This document shows, piece by piece, positions 15,635 through 24,000 of a DNA stretch of 58,250 nucleotides. The number at the start of each line of letters is the position of its first letter. Position 1 is the first letter of the stretch. This DNA comes from Phycisphaerae bacterium (lineage in GTDB: Bacteria; Planctomycetota; Phycisphaerae; UBA1845; PWPN01). Below the pieces are notes generated by a model, which saw only the letters and a list, made by a program, of their open reading frames with translations, was not told the DNA's origin and did no database searches. The translations under genes were made by a program, and so were the position numbers. The stretch lies in contig DAOOIV010000020.1 of assembly GCA_035384605.1 (NCBI GenBank), positions 1-58,250 on the forward strand, read 5' to 3'.

Positions 15635-18600
15635 CTAGTTAGGACCACAGTAGAGCGTGGTGAACTGTCGTATCGTCGAGGTTGCGGTCTCGTATCCTTC
15701 TGCCGACGACGTCACGCGGTAGTCGTAGGTTGTGTTGCTGGATAGCCCCGCCAGCGTGATGCTGTGGCCGGTGACCAGATCCTCATTTCCACGTTTGTAC
15801 CACTTTCCATCTGCACCTACAGCACCGGCCTTACGGTATTCGACGAGCGAGGTGCTCGGGATGTTCGTCGTCCAAGAGATTACGGCGCCGAAGGTTTGCG
15901 GGGTTGCCACGATGTTGGTGATAATGATGGGGCCCACGGCGGTGGTGAACGTGCGATCCTCCGAAACGCCGCCCCGGTAACCGCTGCGCGTTGAGCTGAC
16001 CCTGAAGTGGTACGTGGTCGCGGCCGACAAGCCGGTCAGCGTTATCGCGTGGCCGGTTACCTGCGTGCCATCGTAAGCGTAGGAGCCGTAGCTCGTGGTC
16101 GTGCCGTAGTCCACGCGCGAGGTACTGGCCACATTCGTGGTCCAGCAGACCCTGGCAGACGTCTGCGTGATGCTGTCGACGTAGATGTTGCTGATGGTGA
16201 TCGTCGGCGGCGGGGCGGTGACGGTCAGTGTTACCGGGATGGTCTGTGGGCTGTTGGTCGCCCCGCTGGCGGTGATGGTGATCGCCCCATTGTACGTGCC
16301 CGGTGTCAGCGACGAGGTCGTGTAATTCACCGTGATGGTGTCCGTCTCGCCCGTGCTGGTACCGCTGGTCGGCGTCACCGATAGCCAGTTCATGTTGTCC
16401 GTGATCGAGTAGCTCAGCGTTCCGCCGCCGCTATTGCGGACCGTGAAGCTCTGGCTGGCGGCGTTGCTGCCCTGCGTGCATGACGGCGACAGCGTCGCCG
16501 GCGACCGCTCGATAGTTGGTGGGGCAGGCATGGATGTGAATTGGCCGAACTCGATCCCGTCCTCATAGTTGTCGCACGTTGAAGTGACCTTGTAGTAATA
16601 AGTGGTCCCAGGCGATAGGCCGATCAGCGTTATCGCGTGGTCGGTTACCTCTGCGCTATCGTAAGTGTAGGAGCCGTAGTCCGTCGTCGTGCCGTAGTCC
16701 ACGCGCGAGGTGCTGGCCACCTCCGTGGTCCAGGAGACACTGGCAGACGTCTGCCCGACGTCTCCGACGTCGATGTCGCTGACGGTGATCGGCGGCGGGG
16801 GCGCGTTGACGATCTTTATCTCCCTCACGCCAATGTTGTTCTGCAGCCCGGTGTTGCCCGAGCTTTCGTGGCAGTCGACTTCCACCAGGATCTGATCGTA
16901 GAGCTCGGTGAGGGGGCACGCCGTCCGGAACATGCACCCGTCGTACAGTGTCACGTTCTGGAATCCAGCGAGGACATTTGGACCGACAGAGAGCCAGACG
17001 CTGGCGTTCGTGACCTCACTGTCGACATAGATCTTAACGCTGATGCTCTCGACCACGTAACTTGCTTCCAAATCGCAGGGGCATAGAGCGAAACGCAAAT
17101 AAGGACCCTTCCAATAATCGGGGTCGGGTGAGGTGTCCAGACGCGCGGCGACGTAGGTCTCGGGGTCGCCGTCTAAGACGTTGTTGAACTCTCCCACGAC
17201 CGGTGTCCCATCAGGAAAAACCAACAACTGGGAACCACACCATTCTGATGGTGGTGTACACCCGGTGTACTCTACCAGTTCGTCGAATGCAAAATTCAGG
17301 TATCGGCGCATGAATCCGGTCTTTTTCCACCTCAGTGTGATATCAGTAGGGTGGGGCCATAAACCGTCCGGTTCCACCAAGTCGTAGAAGGTGCCTTGGG
17401 GATTGCCATCGATGTATATCATCGGGACGCGGTAGGCATAATAGCAGGCGGCACGCAGTCGGTTTGGGGCCCACGTAGAGCGTAGCTCGGAGACGTGGTC
17501 GAGAATGCCGCGGATGGAATATTCATGGTAGGAGGTGGTGTCACCGTCAGCGCTGGTCCAGGAGTTGTATTCGTCGATGATGTACTCCGTGTCATGCGCG
17601 TACGCGATTGGATACGAACCGTCATCATGCACCGTGGTCTCGATCGTGGATATATACTGTGAAAACTGGTTCATGATCGGGTGCTCTTCGCAGTCTCCCG
17701 ATGAACTTTCGTATCCGTCGGGATATCCGTGTATCGCAAACCCCGGGAGGAGCGAGTCAGGGTCAGGGACATCTCCGAACTTCCCCCGGTAGGCCACGTC
17801 CACCGCCTTTGCGTAGTCCCGCAACTTGTCCTGCCACGGCTGGCCAGCCGTCGACGGGGAGTGCGGCGTCAACGGCGCGACCAGGACTTGGCATTTCGTA
17901 GGACCTCCGAGTTCATTCTCGTCCCGGGCCATGCCCGCGAAGCAACCGGACCACACGCTGGCGTACCAATAGGGGGGGACTATCCCGCCCTCCGTGTACG
18001 GGGGACTGCCCCCGTACTCGGCGGAGTGATTGAGTTCGTTGCCGATGATGAACCACCGACATTCGTTCCGCAGTGAACGGGCAAGCTGCGTACACCAGTT
18101 GATGTAATCAGTACGCATCAAAAGAGCCATGTCCTGATAGCCTGGGTCCTCGGGATTGGCGCCTCTCAGACTGTCGTACGTCTCAGTGTCCACTGGCACG
18201 GACCAGTGCTGTCCCCGGGGTACCATATCCCAATCGGGAGGCCAGCCCTCCACCGAATTTCCTGTGTTGTCCAGCCAGTGCAGGCGCAGGATGGGTATCA
18301 GTCTAAGGTGTTGATACGCGAAAGCTAGGGCGCTCTGAAGCTCGATCCACCTTGGATCCGACGAATTTGTTGGGAATTTACCGCCGGTCGGTTTCCATTC
18401 ATGCACGTAGAACACGATCCAGCCGCGTCGTTCGCCTAGCTGATCGCAGAAGATCTGCGCGATGGGCGGCTTCATGTGCGCGTCGTCGGGATTAGTCCAC
18501 CAATCGGGGTTCTTCCAGGAGACCAGATCAGGGTAGTAGGCGAACAGCCCGACATGGGAATCTGACTCGTGGCCGAAGGGAAAAATGTCAGGCGCTTGTC

Positions 18601-18694
18601 CCTCGCTGGCCCTCGGCACGGCCGCGAGCCATGAGACGGCCAAGGCCGTACACGCGACCACCTTGCCTAGTGCTTCTCTTGTCATACCTTCCAT
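15635..18694 (-). CDS. Secreted glycosidase-like protein with FN3 and BACON domains
   Basis: Exported protein of 1,019 residues (start at 18694, or 18685 for MTREALG; both near an AAAGGAG site). A signal peptide (VVACTALAVSWLAAVPRASE) precedes a 400-residue region with TIM-barrel-like features: SHVGLFAYYPDLVSW, CRWFIIGNELNHSAEYGG (a NEL motif like a GH acid/base site) and EYIIDEYNSW (a possible nucleophile Glu). A middle region resembles a galactose-binding module. Then come three fibronectin-III-like repeats (SVSWTTEVASTSRVDYGTTT and similar) with one BACON-like domain between the first two (SPATLSPSCTQGSNAASQSF, WLSVTPTSGTS). Family assignment of the catalytic part is uncertain. It is divergent from a LacI-type regulator, which may control it. 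Confidence 0.8.
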   Translation of the reverse strand: MEGMTREALGKVVACTALAVSWLAAVPRASEGQAPDIFPFGHESDSHVGLFAYYPDLVSWKNPDWWTNPDDAHMKPPIAQIFCDQLGERRGWIVFYVHEWKPTGGKFPTNSSDPRWIELQSALAFAYQHLRLIPILRLHWLDNTGNSVEGWPPDWDMVPRGQHWSVPVDTETYDSLRGANPEDPGYQDMALLMRTDYINWCTQLARSLRNECRWFIIGNELNHSAEYGGSPPYTEGGIVPPYWYASVWSGCFAGMARDENELGGPTKCQVLVAPLTPHSPSTAGQPWQDKLRDYAKAVDVAYRGKFGDVPDPDSLLPGFAIHGYPDGYESSSGDCEEHPIMNQFSQYISTIETTVHDDGSYPIAYAHDTEYIIDEYNSWTSADGDTTSYHEYSIRGILDHVSELRSTWAPNRLRAACYYAYRVPMIYIDGNPQGTFYDLVEPDGLWPHPTDITLRWKKTGFMRRYLNFAFDELVEYTGCTPPSEWCGSQLLVFPDGTPVVGEFNNVLDGDPETYVAARLDTSPDPDYWKGPYLRFALCPCDLEASYVVESISVKIYVDSEVTNASVWLSVGPNVLAGFQNVTLYDGCMFRTACPLTELYDQILVEVDCHESSGNTGLQNNIGVREIKIVNAPPPPITVSDIDVGDVGQTSASVSWTTEVASTSRVDYGTTTDYGSYTYDSAEVTDHAITLIGLSPGTTYYYKVTSTCDNYEDGIEFGQFTSMPAPPTIERSPATLSPSCTQGSNAASQSFTVRNSGGGTLSYSITDNMNWLSVTPTSGTSTGETDTITVNYTTSSLTPGTYNGAITITASGATNSPQTIPVTLTVTAPPPTITISNIYVDSITQTSARVCWTTNVASTSRVDYGTTTSYGSYAYDGTQVTGHAITLTGLSAATTYHFRVSSTRSGYRGGVSEDRTFTTAVGPIIITNIVATPQTFGAVISWTTNIPSTSLVEYRKAGAVGADGKWYKRGNEDLVTGHSITLAGLSSNTTYDYRVTSSAEGYETATSTIRQFTTLYCGPN
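16034..16738. repeat. Duplicated FN3-coding segment
   Basis: Bases 16034-16150 and 16622-16738 (117 bases each) are nearly identical on the DNA level, including a shared tract around GCCGTAGTCCACGCGCGAGG. They encode equivalent parts of two fibronectin-III-like repeats. The identity at synonymous sites suggests recent duplication or gene conversion within the gene. Confidence 0.75.
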
Positions 18695-18785
18695 TGCTCC
18701 TTTCTGCTACTTCGTATGGGGTTGCGTCACACGCAGCCGTTCCCACATGTCCCGGTCGGCGCGCGACCTGATGATACCGTCGATC

Positions 18786-18824
18786 TTGTAACACAATCGG
18801 TTGTATGATATAATACAACCGGTT
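18786..18824 (+). promoter_or_regulatory. Promoter-like elements overlapped by a palindrome, candidate LacI-type operator
   Basis: TTGTAA (18786-18791), 17 bases, then TATAAT (18809-18814). The -10 lies inside the inverted repeat CGGTTGTAT-GATATA-ATACAACCG (18798-18821), which abuts the 8-base palindrome AACCGGTT (18817-18824). A CG-centred palindrome is usual for LacI-family operators. It is about 100 bases from the divergent glycosidase-like start and 310 from the LacI-type start. Binding and promoter activity are inference. Confidence 0.55.
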
Positions 18825-18982
18825 TTATAGATTACACGATGTTTTGCGCGGCTGCAAGCGAAATCTCACCGGGAAGCCGCTTTTTTTGCGACGGCGTCGG
18901 CGTGGGTTGCCTGATGCGTGCTTCGGCGAGGTTGTGGGCGGTGCGACTGCGAGGCAGATATATAACGTAGTAATGTATTGGG

Positions 18983-19009
18983 TACACCTGTAATGACACA
19001 TCAGGTATA
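18983..19009. promoter_or_regulatory. Imperfect inverted repeat upstream of LacI-family gene
   Basis: TACACCTG and CAGGTATA, seven of eight positions complementary, 11 bases apart, about 130 bases before the regulator start. A second candidate operator; weak evidence. Confidence 0.3.
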
Positions 19010-19136
19010 TCTTTCACGACTCGCGGCCGTGTCGTTTCCGGTTGTGGAGAGGGTCGGATTCAGTGGCAAGTCGATGTCGTGGCACGACTTGGATGGTGGG
19101 CGTATGATTCGCCCGTAGTGAAAGCGGGGTTGCAGG

Positions 19137-20228
19137 TTGCAGAAACGCAGAGATGTCCCGACGCTTATGGATGTGGCCCGACGGGCGGGGGTGTCGCCGT
19201 CGACGGCCTCGTTCATCGTGCGACAGCGCGAGCCGCAGTTCTCGCAGTACGCGTCCGAGACCGTCAGGCGGGTTCAACTCGCCGCCAAGGAACTCGGCTA
19301 CCGGCCCAATGTGATGGCCGTGTCGCTAGGGCGGCGCCAAAGCCCGTTCTTTGGCGTATCGTTTCAATTCATCAGCGACGTGATCGCCGATCCCATGAAC
19401 GTCCGCCCCATGCTCATGTGGGAGATCTTCAGGGGCATCACCCTGGCCGGCCAAGCCCACGCCCGCTATCCGGTCCTGCTCACCAGTCCTGATGCCGAGT
19501 CGTACATGCGCGACCCGGGTGCGATCGACCATGTCATACGCTCGGGTTTGTGTGGCATGATCGTGTCGGTCGATCCGGCACTGTGGGGTGCGTATGTGAG
19601 TCGATGGGAGGACGCCGGGATACCGTGCATCAGCATTTTCGATCGCGGTGTGGCAGGTGGCCCGCGGTGGTTCGTTGATCTGGACAACCGTCGTGTGGGC
19701 AGCCTGGCGTGGGAGTACCTCTACGGAAAGGGTCACCGGAAGGTCTTGTGTGTTTGGGATCATCGAAAGGCTGCCGGCGTCGTGGATCGCATCCGTGGTT
19801 TCCGTGAGGCACAGCGGGCCGGCGGTTATCGGTCGATATGCCTGCGACTGGCCAGGCGGGATCCCGAAACCCAAGAGGACGTCCAGCACGACGAGGCCTT
19901 GCTGATCGAGGCAATCAGAAGCACCAGGGCAACGGCCATCTTCGCCACGTCGGGCGGCGTGAGCATGGACGTCCTTGCGGCTATGTCGCGGAGGGGGCTG
20001 CGCGTTCCGGAGGATTGTTCTGTCATCGGTATCGACCCGCTGTTCACGTATGCGGAGTTTGCGCATCTGGCTGGACGCATGACCGAGATCATCTGCCCAG
20101 GCCACGAACTCGGACGCGCGGCGGCCAACCTGCTGGCCCGCCGAGTTGACGGTGAAGTGAGTGAGCCCACCGGCGTCCTCGTCCAACCCGAGATCATCGA
20201 GCGAGAGAGTGTCGCGGTGATCCGATAG
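19137..20228 (+). CDS. LacI-family transcriptional regulator
   Basis: A 363-residue DNA-binding regulator. The N-terminal helix-turn-helix is typical: PTLMDVARRAGVSPSTASFI, then the hinge region VQLAAKELGYRPNVMAVSLG. The periplasmic-binding-protein-like core follows (FFGVSFQFISD, GLCGMIVSVDP, GIPCISIFDRGV, FATSGGVSMDVLAAMSRRGL, CSVIGIDPLF). LacI-family proteins generally bind a sugar or sugar phosphate and control catabolic genes; the effector is unknown. The start used is TTG at 19137 after CAGG; the in-frame ATG at 19167 would remove ten residues and leave the HTH partly intact, so TTG is preferred but uncertain. The likely targets are itself and the divergent secreted glycosidase-like gene. 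Confidence 0.9.
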   Translation: MQKRRDVPTLMDVARRAGVSPSTASFIVRQREPQFSQYASETVRRVQLAAKELGYRPNVMAVSLGRRQSPFFGVSFQFISDVIADPMNVRPMLMWEIFRGITLAGQAHARYPVLLTSPDAESYMRDPGAIDHVIRSGLCGMIVSVDPALWGAYVSRWEDAGIPCISIFDRGVAGGPRWFVDLDNRRVGSLAWEYLYGKGHRKVLCVWDHRKAAGVVDRIRGFREAQRAGGYRSICLRLARRDPETQEDVQHDEALLIEAIRSTRATAIFATSGGVSMDVLAAMSRRGLRVPEDCSVIGIDPLFTYAEFAHLAGRMTEIICPGHELGRAAANLLARRVDGEVSEPTGVLVQPEIIERESVAVIR

Positions 20229-20483
20229 AGCTTATTACAGGGGGAGGGGAACGAGTGCACGGCCGCGAACCGAACGTCAAGCGGTCGGCCCGCCTGCCCT
20301 TCGGGAAAGGCTGCTGAAGCAGCCCGTTCCCGGCTCTTTTCCGCTGCCGAGCCGGAGGATTGCGAGGAGGACCGCCGATCCTGCTGCTGACCTGAATCCC
20401 TGTCGGGGCCTTGCGGGGTGAGGATTCGCGTCGTCGTTGGCGTTACAATGCGGCACGTGTTTTCGCGGTACTCATCGGAGCGC

Positions 20484-20978
20484 ATGTCCATGATCGAATT
20501 GACCGACGCCCAGAAGGCCGACTACTTCCGGCGCAGCTACACCGCAGTCGACGGCCTGTGGTTCATGAAGATGGAGGAGCGGTATGGCTTCGATCCGGCT
20601 CTGGATGTGGACGAGGAGGTCTGGCGGGTCATGCCCAAGATTCAGGCGCGCAAGCTCAAATCGCTGACCGGCCTGGAGTCGGGGATGGAGGCGCTTTGCG
20701 AGTGCTTCACGACCAAGCTGACGGTCGAGGGGTTTGATTTCCAGGCGAGCCGCGACGCGGGCGGCGGGATGACCATCTCGATGGCCCGTTGCCCCTGGTA
20801 CGATCTCCTGGCAGAATCGAACCGCCGCCACCTGGCGGGAAGGGTTGGTCACCGCATTTGCGATACCGAGTACCGCGTGTGGGCGACCGAGTTCGGGCCG
20901 GGCATCGTCGTCGAATTCGGCGAGCGGATCTGTGACGGCTGCTCGCGCTGCGTGGTGCGGTTCAAGCCGTGCTCGTAG
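20484..20978 (+). CDS. DUF6125 / ATC-hydrolase-like small protein
   Basis: A 164-residue cytoplasmic protein from ATG 20484; the second ATG at 20490 has better spacing (nine bases) from GGAG at 20478-20481. The N-terminal half is helical with the pattern VDGLWFMKMEERYGFDPALD and VDEEVWRVMPKIQARKLKSL. The C-terminal half has spaced cysteines (ARCPWY, HRICDTEYRVWA, ERICDGCSRCVVRFKP). This matches my recollection of DUF6125 and the related L-2-amino-thiazoline-4-carboxylic acid hydrolase-like families; function is unknown. It follows the LacI-type gene by 255 bases without overlap, so co-transcription is uncertain. Confidence 0.7.
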   Translation: MSMIELTDAQKADYFRRSYTAVDGLWFMKMEERYGFDPALDVDEEVWRVMPKIQARKLKSLTGLESGMEALCECFTTKLTVEGFDFQASRDAGGGMTISMARCPWYDLLAESNRRHLAGRVGHRICDTEYRVWATEFGPGIVVEFGERICDGCSRCVVRFKPCS

Positions 20979-21022
20979 GGCAACGTCGAGGTCGTCGCCG
21001 GCGAACGAGACTTTCCGTATGG

Positions 21023-24000
21023 TCAATTCCCCGGCGGCGGGTCTCCACCGCCTCCCACCGCCCCAGATATGCCCTGCTTTTTCAGATGTGAACTGCGTCG
21101 TCGCAAGCGGGCCGGCAGGGCGAGTTTCATGCCCAACAGGCCGAATACGGCCAGGGTCAGCGGCGCCGAACCGATCAGACCGCATAGGTGCCGGGTCGAG
21201 CCCGGCGTGTATCGTGGCATGGCCATCGCATTGTTTGTCTCGTTCACTTCCTTGACCGCGTCCGTGTCGTCCAAGCGGGCTTTCAGGACGAAATCGGCGC
21301 CCGGCAGCACCGTCGCGGGCACGGTGACACGGAAGGTCTTGGTGTGCAGACCATGAGTCTTGTCCGCCGGGTTGCTGATCGTGTGGCGCTCGATTCGGAT
21401 GTCGCCCTCGCTGATCGCGTTGCTGTTATCGACGGACGCGTAGAAGGCGATGACGAAGTCTTCGCTGACCGGCATGTCGCTCAGCGAGTAGGAGATTCTG
21501 ACGTTGAAAATGCGCTCCCGTGGTGCCCGCACGTGTTCGAGTCCCGACAGCACCAGATCCACCGGGTAATTCATGCTCGCGGACCGGAGATTGTCGTCGA
21601 CGGGAATGCTTTCCGCCCACTCCTGCTCCGGATTCAACTGAGCCGTCAGCAGGACCATCCCGTCTGATGCGATCGGCACCGCATCGAACGCCGACAACAG
21701 ACTGATGCTGACGGCGTGGACGCCGGGGGTCAGGTCGGCGTCCTCGGGTCTGCCCTCAGCGATGGTCGTATCGATATCCCCGTCGCCGTCGTCATCCAGA
21801 CCGATGCGAATGGCGAAGGAGGGAACATCGGCCGGGCTGTCGATCACGTAGGTGACCTCCGCCGTCGGCTCGTCGCCGCGGGGTTTGAGTCTCAGCAGTT
21901 CGTTGACCAGATTGACGGTCGGCGTCGTCGTGTCGACGTTGTTGTTCTCGCTCGTCTCGGCGATGGAGTTGCCGGAATCGAGATGCACGAACACGCGGTC
22001 GCCGTACTGGAAACGCCCGTTAAGCTGCGAGCGGATATCGCCCAGCATGATCGTATGGTTTCCAGGCGTCCGATAGAACGTGTCGGATGCGACGATGCTG
22101 CCGAGCACTTCGTCGACGGCCTCGCCATCGGTCGTGTCACGTCTCAGACCCCATGAAATCGTGAAAGGCTCGACGCTCGAGAGACCGGAAACCGTATAGG
22201 AGAACGACAGCATTGTCTCGGTCTCGCCGATCAGCAGCGAGATGCTGTTTCCGGAAAGGTCCGTGCCCGCGATGACGGTGAAGGGGTTCGAGGTCGCGCC
22301 GGACAGCCCCGGCGCGCTCGCTGCAAAACGGTATCCGTCGCAAGGTTGCGGAATAATGACGCTGAACGAGGCCACCCCCGAAAAACCCGAAACCGTCGTG
22401 ACGCCCTCGATCTCCCTTCCGCAGCCGGACGGCGACACCAGCGAGAGAGTCACGTCGCCCAGGAAGAACCTTCTGTTGCCGATGCCGTCCGTTACCTCGA
22501 CGGCGACGTGGATCGGCGTACCGATGTCGCTGGTCGTCGGTTGTTGCGAGAACCGCAAGCACTGCGCCGGCCCCGCCGAAACGCTGAATTGTTCCGAGAC
22601 CCCTTCGGCGAGCACGTCTCCGGCGATGCTTGATGCTTTGAGGCTGATGGTTTCAGCGTAGTTGTAATAGAGCCCGGAGATGGTAACTCTGCCGTTACCG
22701 GCGGTGATGACGCCGGTTGACGTGCCGCTGAGACTGCCGCTTCCGCTGTTGATCGTGATTTGCACGGTCGTGTTGCTGGCGACGCTGCCTTCGTTGCCGG
22801 CCAGGTCGACCGCAGCCACGGTGACGCTGAAGGCTGAGCCGGCGGTCGCCGAACCGACGGGCTCGAACTGCAGTCTGACCGGCGGGCTGGGGTTCACGGT
22901 GAAGGTATTGGAGACCCCGGAGGCCAGAGCATTTCCGCTGGTGCGGTCGATCCGCAGACTGACGCCCGCCTCGGCGGTGTCATAGGTCACGCTGAAGACG
23001 ATGGAACTGTCGCCCGTGGGGATCGTTCGCGAAACCGTGCCCCCGAGCGTGCCCGTTCCCGTCGCGAGGCTCACCGTGACGCCGGTGTCCGTGGTTACGC
23101 CGACGATGTTGTCGTAGTCATCAAGAACATGGGCGGTCACAATAAACGCCACATTGGCTGCTTGATTGCCGATGAGGTCCAACGCCAGTTTGCTGGGGGC
23201 GCCGGGAGACACGAGGAAGGCGTTGGAGTCGCCGTCGGCCAGCACGTCGCCCCCGGTCCGGCTGGCTCGGATAACGGCCCCGATCTGCGAGGTGTTGAGT
23301 TCAACGCCGTTGATTGTCACCGAACTGGTTCCGGCGGTGATTGTTCCTGTGGTAGTTCCTTCCAGAAGGCCGCTGCCGAGAAAAAGCTGAAGGCTGATGT
23401 CGGTGTCCGCCGTCACTTTCGACTCATTGCCGAAGCCGTCAATGGCTTTGACCGTCACGCTGAAGGGAACGCCGGCGGTCTGGTTGGCGATGTCGCTGAT
23501 CCGCAGGGCCACGGGCGTTGCTCCCGTGACCGTGATCGGATCGGACGTGCCGGCAACCAGGAAGTTGCCGCTGAGGCGGTCGATCACCAGCACGACGTTG
23601 CTCTCGGCCACGTCGTAGGTCACGCCGCTGATGGTCGTGCCGCTGTTGCCGGTGGTGATCGTGCCGTCGATGTTCCCGCCCAGAACCCCCGTTCCCGCCG
23701 AGAGCCTCAGCCTGATATTGCAGTCTTGGGTGACGTTCGTCAGATTCTCGAATTGGTCCGTGACGTAGATGTCAACGTCGAACGGTACGCCGGCAACGGG
23801 GATGCCAGGCGGCGTGATGTGGAGCAACAGCGGAAACCATGGATTCCACTGCATGGCCGCACTGGTGCCGACGGCCGGGGTGACCGCATCGTTAGCGGTG
23901 ACGGTAATGGACTCGGCTCGCCGATTCGTGATGTCGAGCAAGATCTTGCCATCGGCGTCGAAAGTCGTCCCAACCCCCAGGTCGGCCGTGCCGTCCAGGT

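Larger units (their letters stand above)
18695..19136. other. Divergent intergenic region between glycosidase-like and LacI-family genes
   Basis: 442 bases, with an AT-rich part at 18786-18835. It holds the palindrome at 18798-18821, a plus-strand promoter-like pair (18786 and 18809), and an imperfect inverted repeat TACACCTG/CAGGTATA at 18983-19009. No gene is seen. Confidence 0.55.
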
